In this document: positions 33,926-41,823 of the stretch, one piece after another
How the letters are laid out: each line of letters starts with the position of its first letter
Numbering within the stretch: the first letter of the stretch is position 1
DNA from: Pararhodobacter sp.
Lineage (GTDB): Bacteria > Pseudomonadota > Alphaproteobacteria > Rhodobacterales > Rhodobacteraceae
Length of the DNA stretch: 60,053 nt
Assembly (NCBI GenBank): GCA_020832665.1
Contig: JAFIEG010000018.1
Coordinates: 1-60,053 of the forward strand
Direction: 5' to 3'
Program-made: the position numbers and the translations under genes
Notes under the pieces: generated by a model
The model's database searches: none
What the model saw: only the letters and a program-made list of their open reading frames with translations
Told to the model about the DNA's origin: nothing

Positions 33926-33997
33926 CAAGATGGTTTTGTACTACAAAACACATCTTGCGGTTCCGCCTTACGGCTACCGTAGGTCTTTGTACTACAA
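33926..33997. promoter_or_regulatory. large palindrome and repeated TTGTACTACAA sites
   Basis: TTTTGTA-C-TACAAAA (33934-33948) is a perfect palindrome around one base. It is embedded in outer arms CAAGATG (33926) and CATCTTG (33951). A second TTGTA-C-TACAA stands at 33987-33997. Two such symmetrical sites 50 bases apart look like operators for one dimeric repressor. Confidence 0.5.
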
Positions 33998-34046
33998 TGG
34001 TTTGTTGCGGCGCATCAAGCTGCGCCAACTCTACTTTGCAGCAACC

Positions 34047-34385
34047 TCAACTGACGCTGAGGATGCTGGCAAGACGGGGCTCAACCTTCGACCGCAGAAG
34101 CTCGATCAGCGCGGGATCGCCCCGCTCATACTCATCGGGGATGTGCAGGGTGATGATCCTGCTGTCGGCTGGCCGCTGCTTGTACTTTTTCCTGATGCGT
34201 TCGCGGTGGTGGGTCTCCATCGCGAAGATCAGGTCGGCACTGGCGACAAGCTCCTTGGTCAGCGGTCGCGGTGCTTCGGCATCCGTGCCCGCCGACAACG
34301 CCTCGATGCCAGGGTGATCCCTGAACACGTCCTCGGCGGTCGGGCTTCTGAGCTTGTTGGCGGTGCAGACGAACAGGACTTTCAT
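34047..34385 (-). CDS. low-molecular-weight phosphatase-like protein
   Basis: A 112-residue protein with the LMW-PTP/arsenate-reductase fold start: VLFVCTANKLRSPTAE, where C7 to R13 form the CX5R phosphate loop. An AAPRPLTKEL and DLIFAMETHH segment follow, with the acid/base Asp of classical enzymes not clearly present. It is shorter than typical LMW-PTPs (~150). It follows the unknown gene at 34430 by about 45 bases on the same strand, so the pair may be a unit. The substrate is unknown; a role in the element's defence cargo is possible. Confidence 0.75.
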   Translation of the reverse strand: MKVLFVCTANKLRSPTAEDVFRDHPGIEALSAGTDAEAPRPLTKELVASADLIFAMETHHRERIRKKYKQRPADSRIITLHIPDEYERGDPALIELLRSKVEPRLASILSVS

Positions 34386-34429
34386 GCGGGGATTATAGCC
34401 CATCATGCTGCGCAGCGGAATCCGCTTTC

Positions 34430-35311
34430 TCAGCCCTCGCCGATGTCGGCAACCCGCACCATCTCGATCTGATAATCGGGATACAGCGGGTCGGAATGCG
34501 ATGTACCGAACATCCGGCCAACACCGCCATTGAAGGTCATGGAACCGCGAAGGGTGAGAGGGTCGTTTCCGATCCTGTACAAATGATGGAGCCGCGTCTC
34601 CATAACGGTGCGGGTCGCCATAATATAACGAGGCACGCGGCGACTTGATTCGCCAAAGGCCACCATGATTCCGCCAGCCTGCTCGGGCAGCCTACCATCA
34701 GCGAAGCTTTGGATAGCCGGATTGAGCGAAGAGTTTATCACAGATTCAGAAACCATCAGCGCATCGACCTTCTCCATCGGTTTCATTTCGATTTCAGCAT
34801 ATGCCATTTTCGAGGCCATTGGCCGTGGTGGCGGCGCTTTAAATTCGTAGCCGTCGAGAATAGTGATCTCCATCGCACCGTCTTTGGTTTCGGGTCGCTT
34901 GTCCGTGCTCGCCCATGCCTGATAGCGGCCTGCAAGCTCTGTGATATCCACAGGGCCGGGTAACTTATGTGAAAAGAAATGCGCCATCACCGCCGCGCTC
35001 TGCTCAATATCCGGCGGCGGGACGCTGCCAAGATAGCGGGCAATGGCATCGATAAAGTCGTTGGGCTGGCGTCGTTTTTCAACTAGAAACCGTGCGACAC
35101 GTTTGCCGCCTGCTTCGAATTCCAGCGGGAACTTCGTCTTTCTCGTGATGTCGTCAGCCAGCGCCTGGTAGCTGATCTTCATCGCATCTCGATACTCGTG
35201 CAAGGCCGTGCGGAGCCGTTCCCGCTCCTCATCCGAATAGTGAACGTACCGCTCTGCCAAGGTGCCGTGTCCAAGTTGTGTCCAAGACGAATCCCGAATT
35301 CTCGTGTTCAT
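34430..35311 (-). CDS. hypothetical protein paired with phosphatase-like gene
   Basis: A 293-residue soluble protein of no recognised family. The N-terminal ~90 residues are helical and charged (YSDEERERLRTALHEYRDAMKISYQALADDITRK), with a possible DNA-binding-type helix arrangement (VARFLVEKRRQPNDFIDAIARYLG). The C-terminal half is beta-rich (MEITILDGYEF, IMVAFGESSRRVPRYIMATR, LRGSMTFNGG). This layout, a helical regulator-like front and a sensor-like back, is speculative. The ATG at 35311 is preferred over 35329 on general context. It is divergent from the coupling-protein operon. Confidence 0.6.
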   Translation of the reverse strand: MNTRIRDSSWTQLGHGTLAERYVHYSDEERERLRTALHEYRDAMKISYQALADDITRKTKFPLEFEAGGKRVARFLVEKRRQPNDFIDAIARYLGSVPPPDIEQSAAVMAHFFSHKLPGPVDITELAGRYQAWASTDKRPETKDGAMEITILDGYEFKAPPPRPMASKMAYAEIEMKPMEKVDALMVSESVINSSLNPAIQSFADGRLPEQAGGIMVAFGESSRRVPRYIMATRTVMETRLHHLYRIGNDPLTLRGSMTFNGGVGRMFGTSHSDPLYPDYQIEMVRVADIGEG

Positions 35312-35356
35312 AGGAGGCCAGCAAACCAACCACCGTCAACGAAAGGAGCTGACATC

Positions 35357-35485
35357 ATGACACCCCAAGAACAGTACGCCAAGCAAGTTGGTCAGAACGG
35401 CGGCACCGTTCCGACCAACGGCATGGCCTACCAGCAGAAGGAGCGCATCGATGCTGCCGTGAACAGCGGCAAGCAAGGGAAGTGA
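35357..35485 (+). CDS. very small protein upstream of the coupling protein
   Basis: A 42-residue, Gln/Gly-rich soluble peptide (MTPQEQYAKQVGQNGGTVPT ... AAVNSGKQGK). It has an AAAGGAGC ribosome site eight bases before the ATG and leads into the T4CP gene 75 bases on. Function unknown. The strong ribosome site is the main support that it is translated. Confidence 0.6.
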   Translation: MTPQEQYAKQVGQNGGTVPTNGMAYQQKERIDAAVNSGKQGK

Positions 35486-35560
35486 TGCGCTTGCGGACAA
35501 GGCGGCGAGCGCCGCCTTGTCCATCCCCTGAACCTCAAGTCTGACAAGGTGAGGAAGGAC

Positions 35561-37234
35561 ATGAACAACGGCCCGAACCCCAAACGCAGTTCCCCGACTG
35601 GTGCGCTACTGGTCGGCGTGTCCTTCTTCGCTCTCGCCGCGTACATGCCGCAAATCATGGGCGGCACGCCTGACGCAGCTGACGATCTCTACGCAGGCTT
35701 CTTTAAGTTCATTGGCGTCATCGCTGTCATGGGCGCGCTCGGCGGATACTACAAGGCCCTCCAACAGCGTGAAAAGCGCAAGGCTTCCGAACAGCCCTCT
35801 GGCATCTTCGGCGACGCTGCGTTTGCGACGCTGGAAGAGTGTGCGCAGGCAGGGATGCTCAATCCGCAAGGCCTGTATCTCGGCCTGCTCGATGATCAGC
35901 CCCTCTTCTATAGTGGCAGTGCGCATCTTCTGACCTGTGCGCCCGCGCGGCAAGGCAAGGGTATCGGCTTCGTCATCCCGAACCTGCTGCACTATCAGGG
36001 CTCGGTGATCGTGACCGATCCCAAGGGCGAACTCGCTGCCGTCACGGCGCAGCATCGCCGCCAGCGCCTCGGCCAGCGTGTCGTCGTGCTGAATCCCTGG
36101 GGGCTTCATGGCCTGCCGCAGGATCGCATCAATCCACTGCAAGGCTTGATCGATCTCGCCAGCGATCCGGCGCGTCATCGCGGGCTGACGGATGAGGTCA
36201 AGGCTATTGGTCTTCAACTCCTTGCGGAGCCCGAAGACAGCAAGAACTTTTTTTTCAGGGAAGGCTCGCGCGGCATCATCCGCCCCGTGACACTCTACCA
36301 GGCAATTCACGATCCTGCGCACTGCACGCTTCCCGAAATCTGGAGGATCATAGCGAACCCGAAACGGCTGGCCCGACTTGTCGATGCGATGTGCCGTTCC
36401 GACGCGCTCGGCGGACTTCTTGCCGATCTCGGCGATGATCTCGCCCACCAGATGGAAGATAACCCCGATCAGTTCGCGGACTTCCGGGCAGGCGCGGTGC
36501 AAGCGCTCGATATCTATGCACCAGGCGGATATCTAGCCGATGCCGTCAGCAACTCGGACGTATCGCTTGCCGATCTGAAGTCGGGCAACGTCAGTCTGTA
36601 TCTGGCCTTCCCGCAGGACCGGATCGCCTCGCACGGTGCTGCCCTCGGCCTGATCGTAAACCAAGCCATTACGGTGGTCGCGCGGTCGAAGGAACGGGGA
36701 GAAGTGCTGTTCATGCTCGATGAGTTTGCCAATCTGGGCAAGCTCGCAGGCCTTGCGGAAAGTCTTACGGCGCTGCCTGGTCTGGGTGTGCGGGTCTGGA
36801 TGATCGTGCAGGAGCTCGCTGAGCTGGTGCGCATCTACGGTCCGCATACGGCCAAGACGATCCAGTCGCAGGCCGAAGTACGGCAGTATTTCGCGGTGAA
36901 TAGCAGTGAGCTTGCGCAATCCCTTTCGCGCGAGCTCGGCCAGAAGACCGTAAAAACCAAGAGTCACAATCTCGGGCGCTTCGACACCGATGAAATCGGC
37001 GAAAGCCTGGCCGAGTCCGGCCAGCCGCTCGTGCGGGCTGAAGAGATCATGCAACTGAATCGCAGGCAGCAACTGCTGCTGGTCAAGGGCGTGAAGCCGA
37101 TCCTCGGGGGACGACTGCCATTCTGGTTCTTCGCGCCCTGGCGCGACTGGGCAGACGTCAACCCCGTGGAAGGCGATTTCCCGAACGTAAAGCCGCTGGT
37201 GCGGCTCAGCTACAGCGCCATGCGCGAGGAATGA
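35561..37234 (+). CDS. type IV coupling protein (VirD4/TraG family)
   Basis: A 557-residue coupling protein that links the relaxosome to a conjugative pore at the inner membrane. Two N-terminal membrane helices (about 14-32 and 47-63) precede the ATPase domain. The P-loop region is APARQGKG at 127-134, the VTDPKGE motif is at 151-157, and Walker B is LFMLDE at 383-388. The ATG at 35561 has an AGGAAGG ribosome site; the GTG at 35549 is part of that leader. The element carries no pore genes in this window, so the protein must use a helper's secretion channel. It begins an operon with three small genes leading to the recombinase. Confidence 0.9.
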   Translation: MNNGPNPKRSSPTGALLVGVSFFALAAYMPQIMGGTPDAADDLYAGFFKFIGVIAVMGALGGYYKALQQREKRKASEQPSGIFGDAAFATLEECAQAGMLNPQGLYLGLLDDQPLFYSGSAHLLTCAPARQGKGIGFVIPNLLHYQGSVIVTDPKGELAAVTAQHRRQRLGQRVVVLNPWGLHGLPQDRINPLQGLIDLASDPARHRGLTDEVKAIGLQLLAEPEDSKNFFFREGSRGIIRPVTLYQAIHDPAHCTLPEIWRIIANPKRLARLVDAMCRSDALGGLLADLGDDLAHQMEDNPDQFADFRAGAVQALDIYAPGGYLADAVSNSDVSLADLKSGNVSLYLAFPQDRIASHGAALGLIVNQAITVVARSKERGEVLFMLDEFANLGKLAGLAESLTALPGLGVRVWMIVQELAELVRIYGPHTAKTIQSQAEVRQYFAVNSSELAQSLSRELGQKTVKTKSHNLGRFDTDEIGESLAESGQPLVRAEEIMQLNRRQQLLLVKGVKPILGGRLPFWFFAPWRDWADVNPVEGDFPNVKPLVRLSYSAMREE

Positions 37235-37248
37235 GAGAGGGCAGAAAC

Positions 37249-37605
37249 ATGGGCAAGTTTGAGGTCAAGGTTCTCGGCGCCAAGCCGCCAAAGCGTTCTG
37301 ACGGGCCGATCAAGCGGCTGCGTCGCCGCATTGGCGCAGGGGTCAAGGCTGTCTTGCTGCGCCCTCGAATGGTTGTTCTGGCGGGCGCTGCGGGCTTCAT
37401 CTTGTTCATCGGCACGCCGCATGTCGGCTGGGACTACCAGTGCAGGCATCCGGTGCGGGGCTTTGGCACCTGCAATTCGGTTTCTTGGTGCGCTTACTAC
37501 GGCATCCAGGGACGCCGCATCGAAAGGCCGGATTACGCCACGCGCTGCAAGCTCGTGACCTTCCTGCCTGTGGACTGGAACAAGCTTATCGAAGGGCGCT
37601 GGTGA
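37249..37605 (+). CDS. small membrane protein of the coupling-protein operon
   Basis: A 118-residue protein with a basic N-terminus, one membrane helix (MVVLAGAAGFILFIG, about 48-62) and a Cys-containing outer part (YQCRHPVRGFGTCNSVSWCAYYG, in pieces, and TRCKLVTF). It starts 14 bases after the T4CP stop and its own stop overlaps the next start (TGATG). Function unknown; probably a transfer-associated protein. Confidence 0.65.
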   Translation: MGKFEVKVLGAKPPKRSDGPIKRLRRRIGAGVKAVLLRPRMVVLAGAAGFILFIGTPHVGWDYQCRHPVRGFGTCNSVSWCAYYGIQGRRIERPDYATRCKLVTFLPVDWNKLIEGRW

Positions 37606-37889
37606 TGGCCGAGTACTTCTACACGCTCGATCTCGGGTCGATCTACGGGGCGAAGTTGGAGCGGCTAGCGGCATTCACCTCGCATGATGACCGCGAAGCC
37701 TTTGCAGCGATGCTTCTCGCCCGCGCAATCGATGAAATGGAAACGTGGATGCATGCGGAACTTTACGCCGCGTTTGAGGAAGACATCACGGCGCTCCGAG
37801 AAAAGTACAAGATCAGAAACGAAACTCACCTTAAAAATAGGAAAATCGAAAATGAAACGAGTGAAGTCGATGACGGCATACCCTTCTGA
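37605..37889 (+). CDS. small hypothetical protein
   Basis: A 94-residue soluble helical protein (YTLDLGSIYGAKLERLAAF, DDREAFAAMLLARAIDEME) with a charged, AT-rich C-terminal tail. Its start overlaps the preceding stop codon (TGATG), so it is translationally coupled to the upstream membrane-protein gene. Function unknown. Confidence 0.65.
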   Translation: MAEYFYTLDLGSIYGAKLERLAAFTSHDDREAFAAMLLARAIDEMETWMHAELYAAFEEDITALREKYKIRNETHLKNRKIENETSEVDDGIPF

Positions 37890-37978
37890 AACCCGCAGAA
37901 TTTGCGGGATTTCAGAGAATTATGGTAAAATAAAGATGGGTATTGAGAAATACCCGTCTCCGAAATGAGGAGATGACT

Positions 37979-38305
37979 ATGAAAGATGAATTCAAAAACT
38001 CGGAGCGTGGAAACGTTCTCGACAACGCGACTACGGACCCGAAATCGACACTTACTATTGACGCCGAGAAGTACCAGGCATTTCTTGACGGATCGGACAT
38101 GACCGAGGCGCAGAAAGAAGAGTTTCTGCAAGCCCTCTGGTCGATCATCGTGTCCTTTGTCGAACTGGGCTTCGGGGTTCATCCGTTGCAAGAAGTCTGT
38201 GGAAAACCTACGGCGCTCGGCGGTGAGGGTGCAAAAGATGCCTTCGATGGGGTATGCTCGAATAAATCCAGAACAGAAGAAGAGGACAACGGATTCAAGC
38301 CCTGA
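37979..38305 (+). CDS. small hypothetical protein upstream of recombinase
   Basis: A 108-residue protein with a central DMTEAQKEEFLQALWSIIVSFVELGFGVHP segment (given in part: MTEAQKEEFLQALWSIIVSF) typical of small proteins encoded directly before large serine recombinases in alphaproteobacterial elements. It may be a recombination directionality or accessory factor, but this is inference from position. An ATGAGGAG ribosome site supports the ATG at 37979. Confidence 0.65.
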   Translation: MKDEFKNSERGNVLDNATTDPKSTLTIDAEKYQAFLDGSDMTEAQKEEFLQALWSIIVSFVELGFGVHPLQEVCGKPTALGGEGAKDAFDGVCSNKSRTEEEDNGFKP

Positions 38306-38323
38306 AGGCTGATCGGAGGCGCG

Positions 38324-39949
38324 ATGCACAATTTTGAAGACAAAGATCAGGGGATTACGAAGGCGGTCATATACTGCCGCGTGTCGAGTGCGAAGCAAAC
38401 AGTGCGCGGCGACGGCCTCGGCTCGCAGGAAACCCGCTGCCGCGAGTTTGCCAAATACAAGGGCTATGAGGTCGTAGAGGTCTTCCGCGACGATAGCTCC
38501 GGCGGGCTGACGACTCGCCCCGGCATGCAAGCCATGCTGAGCTATCTGAGATCGCAGCGCAAAGAAGACCATGCGGTCATTATTGATGACATCAGCCGCC
38601 TGGCGCGCGGATTGATGGCGCATTTCGAGTTGCGGGTGCAGATCAGCGAAGTGGGCGGCGTGCTGGTCAGCCCGTCGATTGAGTTTGGCGAGGATTCGGA
38701 CTCCCAGCTTGTCGAAAACCTGCTGGCATCCGTCTCGCAGCATCAGCGCCAGAAGAACGGCGAGCAAACCGTGAACCGCATGCGGGCACGGGTACAGAAT
38801 GGATATTGGGTTTTTCAGGCTCCGGTCGGCTATCGCTATGAGCGAGTAAGCGGCCACGGCAAGCTGCTGGTGCGTGATGAGCCCAACGCGTCCGTGCTTC
38901 AAGAAGCGCTCGAAGGCTATGCTTCGGGGCGATTCGAGACGCAGGTTGAAGTGAAGCGTTTCCTGGAGCGGCAACCGTCCTTCCCGAAGGACTTGCCGAA
39001 CGGCGAAATCCGCAACCAACGCGTCTATGATATGCTGACGCGCCCTGTCTATGCGGGCTATGTCGAGGCCCCGAACTGGAACGTGTCGCTGCGCAAGGGG
39101 CATCACGAAGGTCTGGTCAGCTTTGCCACCTTCGAGAAGACTCAGGCGCGCCTGAAGGGCACGGCCAAGGCTCCCGCCCGCAAGGATATCAATGCAGACT
39201 TCCCGCTACGCGGGTTCATCTTGTGCGATGATTGCAGCAAACCGCTCACGGCTTGCTGGTCGCAGGGGAAAAACCAGAAGTATCCCTACTATCTATGCCC
39301 CACGAAGGGCTGCGAAAGTTACCGGAAGTCTATCAGGCGCGAAGAGCTGGAAGGCGAATTCGAAGATGTACTGAAGCGCATGGAGCCTTCACACGGGCTT
39401 TTTGCGCTGGTGAAGGCGATGTTCCGCGACGCTTGGGACATGCGCCTTGCGCAGGCTTCCGAGGCCAAGCGGACGCTGAAGGCGCAGATCGGAACGCTCG
39501 AAAAACAAATCGATCAGCTCCTTGATCGCATCGTCGATGCAAGCAGCGACTCCGTGGTCTCGGCCTATGAGAAGCGGGTCGCCAAGCTGGAGCGCGAGAA
39601 GCTTCTGGCGCAAGAACAGCTCTCCAAAACGGGCGTACCCAAGTACACCCTGGAGGAGTCGTTCGAACACGCCATGCTGTTTCTGGCAAGTCCTTGGAAA
39701 ATATGGAATAATGCCGACTATGCGCTCAAGAAAACCGTCCTGAGACTGGCCTTTGCAGAGCCTTTGCCCTACCGCCGGAATCAAGGACTTCGAACACCAA
39801 ATTTAGCCTTACCTTTCAAGGTCTTAGGCCAAATTTGCGGCAACAAATGTGAGATGGCGCGCCCGAAGAGATTCGAACTCCTGACCCCCAGATTCGTAGT
39901 CTGGTGCTCTATCCAGCTGAGCTACGGGCGCGCAATGGCGCCGATCTAA
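38324..39949 (+). CDS. large serine recombinase (element integrase)
   Basis: A 541-residue large serine recombinase that should integrate and excise this element. The N-terminal resolvase domain has the catalytic serine at residue 21 (YCRVSS) and conserved RCREFAKYKGYEV, DDSSGG and IIDDISRLARG segments. The recombinase domain follows (PVGYRYER to NQRVYDMLTRPVYAGYVE), then a zinc ribbon (FILCDDCSKPLTACW, YYLCPTKGCESY) and a coiled coil (about 390-435). The last ~30 residues (ARPKRFELLTPRFVVWCSIQ) are the antisense reading of the tRNA-Arg gene, so the natural 3' end is shared with the attachment site. It starts 18 bases after the small gene upstream. Confidence 0.9.
   Translation: MHNFEDKDQGITKAVIYCRVSSAKQTVRGDGLGSQETRCREFAKYKGYEVVEVFRDDSSGGLTTRPGMQAMLSYLRSQRKEDHAVIIDDISRLARGLMAHFELRVQISEVGGVLVSPSIEFGEDSDSQLVENLLASVSQHQRQKNGEQTVNRMRARVQNGYWVFQAPVGYRYERVSGHGKLLVRDEPNASVLQEALEGYASGRFETQVEVKRFLERQPSFPKDLPNGEIRNQRVYDMLTRPVYAGYVEAPNWNVSLRKGHHEGLVSFATFEKTQARLKGTAKAPARKDINADFPLRGFILCDDCSKPLTACWSQGKNQKYPYYLCPTKGCESYRKSIRREELEGEFEDVLKRMEPSHGLFALVKAMFRDAWDMRLAQASEAKRTLKAQIGTLEKQIDQLLDRIVDASSDSVVSAYEKRVAKLEREKLLAQEQLSKTGVPKYTLEESFEHAMLFLASPWKIWNNADYALKKTVLRLAFAEPLPYRRNQGLRTPNLALPFKVLGQICGNKCEMARPKRFELLTPRFVVWCSIQLSYGRAMAPI
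39855..39931 (-). tRNA. tRNA-Arg (anticodon ACG)
   Basis: The minus strand folds as a complete tRNA: acceptor GCGCCCG/CGGGCGC, D-arm with TAGCTCAGCTGGATAGAGC, anticodon stem CCAGA/TCTGG with loop CTACGAA (anticodon ACG, arginine), T-arm GTTCGAATC, discriminator G and encoded CCA (39855-39857). The gene is intact. Its 3' end faces the mobilizable element, the usual orientation for a tRNA attachment site. The recombinase frame reads across it on the other strand. Confidence 0.92.
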
Positions 39950-40015
39950 CGCCCCGTGCGGCGCAATGCAAGGGGCAATTGGCCGGAAATGGGGGGAAAC
40001 CCCCGCCCCTTTGGG

Positions 40016-41083
40016 TCAGGGCTGGTCAGGGCGCGGCGAGGGTAGAATGGCCTCGACCGCCATGCCCGGCGGGCGGGCGTCATGGCCCTCGAGCAGCAGA
40101 TCGGCCATCGCTTCGGCCAGTTTCGGGGCCATGCCGAAGCCGGTCTTGAAGCCGCCATTGAGCACGAAATGCCCCGCGCGCCCCGGCCACGGCCCCAGCA
40201 CCGGCAGGCGAGAGCGCGCGCGCGGGCGCAAGCCGGCCCAGCGCTCGAGCACCGTCGCGCCTTGCAGCGCCGGGCACAGCGCGCTTGCGTGGGCGATCAC
40301 GGCATCGAGCTGCGAGTCGGTGGCGGCGGGGTCGTCGAATTCCCGCTCGGACGTCGAGCCCAGCGCCAGCGTGCCATCGGCATGCGGCACCAGATGCAGC
40401 CCCGGCGCGTAGATTTGTGGTGCGTCGTGCCAGTCGGCGGCCAGTAGTGCGGCCTGCCCCTTGACCGGCCCGCCCGCCTGCACGCCCAGCGCCGCGCCCA
40501 GATCGGCCAGCCCGGAAACGCCATTGGCCCAGACCACCTGCCGAACGTTGGGCGGCGGGGTGGTGCCCTTCTCCACCGCCACCCCCAGCGCCGCCAGCGC
40601 CGCCATGAGCGCCGCCAGCGCCCGTCGCGGCGCCAGCCGCGCGCTCAACGTATCAAATGCCACCAGTCCGGTGTGGCTTTCCAGCGCCAGACCAGGCGCA
40701 TCGCGCGCCGGCAGCACGCGCCATTCGGCCCGCCCCTGCCACAGTTGCGCCGCTGCCTTTGCCTGCGCCCTCGCGCGCACCACCGCTTTTTCGTCGGCAA
40801 GCGGCTGCACCCTTCCCAGTCGTGCATAGCCGGGCTCAACCCCGCCGGTTGACGCCACATCGGCCCAGAACTCCCTTGAGGCAAGCAGGCTTTCGAGCTG
40901 GAACTGCTTCATGGCGTTCCAGCCCTCGGGCGCATGCGGGGCCAGCGCCCCGACCAGCCCGCCCGACGCCCCCGCGCCGGGTTTTTCGGCCTCGATCACA
41001 ACCACCGCCGCGCCGCGCCGGGCCAGGGTAAAGGCCGCGCTCAGCCCCAGAATGCCCGCCCCCATCACCGCGATGCCGGCCAT
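40016..41083 (-). CDS. FAD-dependent oxidoreductase, MnmC C-domain-like
   Basis: A 355-residue DAO-type flavoprotein. The FAD motif is GAGILGLSAA at 8-17 and the C-terminal FAD segment is RWAGLRPRARSRLPVLGPWP with GGFKTGFGMAPKLAE after it. Divergent from mnmD, it fits the oxidase half of MnmC, which converts cmnm5s2U34 to nm5s2U34 in tRNA; in E. coli both halves are fused, here they are separate. A glycine oxidase-like activity is the alternative. The start ATG at 41083 is 56 bases from the mnmD start on the opposite strand. Confidence 0.8.
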   Translation of the reverse strand: MAGIAVMGAGILGLSAAFTLARRGAAVVVIEAEKPGAGASGGLVGALAPHAPEGWNAMKQFQLESLLASREFWADVASTGGVEPGYARLGRVQPLADEKAVVRARAQAKAAAQLWQGRAEWRVLPARDAPGLALESHTGLVAFDTLSARLAPRRALAALMAALAALGVAVEKGTTPPPNVRQVVWANGVSGLADLGAALGVQAGGPVKGQAALLAADWHDAPQIYAPGLHLVPHADGTLALGSTSEREFDDPAATDSQLDAVIAHASALCPALQGATVLERWAGLRPRARSRLPVLGPWPGRAGHFVLNGGFKTGFGMAPKLAEAMADLLLEGHDARPPGMAVEAILPSPRPDQP

Positions 41084-41139
41084 TGCCTTTCCCCCCTCTG
41101 CGCTTCATGGTCCGGCCCGCCATAACCGAGACACCCCGC

Positions 41140-41823
41140 ATGAGCCAGAGCGCCGCCATAAGCTGGACGGGGAACGACACCCCGCAAAGCATCCGTTTCA
41201 ACGATGCCTATTACAACCCCGAGGCCGGGCTCGGCGAGGCGCGGCATGTGTTTCTTGGCGGCAACGACCTGCCGGCGCGGCTGCGCGCGGGCTTTCATGT
41301 TGCCGAGCTGGGCTTCGGCACCGGGCTGAACCTGCTGGCGCTGGCCGATGTCTGGGAAGGGCCGGGCACGCTGCGCTTCACCTCGTTCGAGGCCTTTCCG
41401 CTGGCGCCCGCTGACATGGCGCGCGCGCTGGCGCCCTTTGCGGGCGCGCTGCGCGCGGGGCTGATCGAGGCGCTGCTGGCGAGTTGGGCGCGCGCCGAGG
41501 GGCCGCTGCGCCTTCTGTCGCTGCCCGGCATCGAAGCCAAAGTGCATATCGGCGATGCGCGAGAGACGCTGCCGCGCTGGCCGGGCCGCGCCGATGCCTG
41601 GTTCCTCGACGGCTTCGCGCCCGCGCGCAACCCGCAGATGTGGGAAGCCACGCTGATGGCCGAAATCGCCGCCCATACCGCGCCCGGCGGCAGCTTCGCC
41701 AGCTTCACCGCCGCCGGCCATGTGCGCCGGGCGCTGGCCGAGGCGGGCTTTGCCGTCACCCGCCTTCCCGGCTTTGGCCGCAAGCGCCACATGAGCGCCG
41801 GCCGGCTGGAGCAGACGCCGTGA
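41140..41823 (+). CDS. mnmD: tRNA (mnm5s2U34) methyltransferase MnmD
   Basis: A 227-residue Rossmann methyltransferase of the MnmD/MnmC-N family, which methylates nm5s2U34 in the wobble position using S-adenosylmethionine. Conserved features are ETRHVFL-like EARHVFLGGNDL near 32-43, the SAM motif ELGFGTGLNLLAL near 54-66, the family box DAWFLDGFAPARNPQMW near 152-168 and the end GFGRKRHM. The ATG at 41140 removes a poorly conserved leader. The stop codon overlaps the GTG start of the DMT transporter. Confidence 0.88.
   Translation: MSQSAAISWTGNDTPQSIRFNDAYYNPEAGLGEARHVFLGGNDLPARLRAGFHVAELGFGTGLNLLALADVWEGPGTLRFTSFEAFPLAPADMARALAPFAGALRAGLIEALLASWARAEGPLRLLSLPGIEAKVHIGDARETLPRWPGRADAWFLDGFAPARNPQMWEATLMAEIAAHTAPGGSFASFTAAGHVRRALAEAGFAVTRLPGFGRKRHMSAGRLEQTP

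Noticed and set aside
33542-33951. Frames of 90-126 codons across the hairpin array
   Set aside because: The composition follows the inverted repeats on both strands; no start signals.
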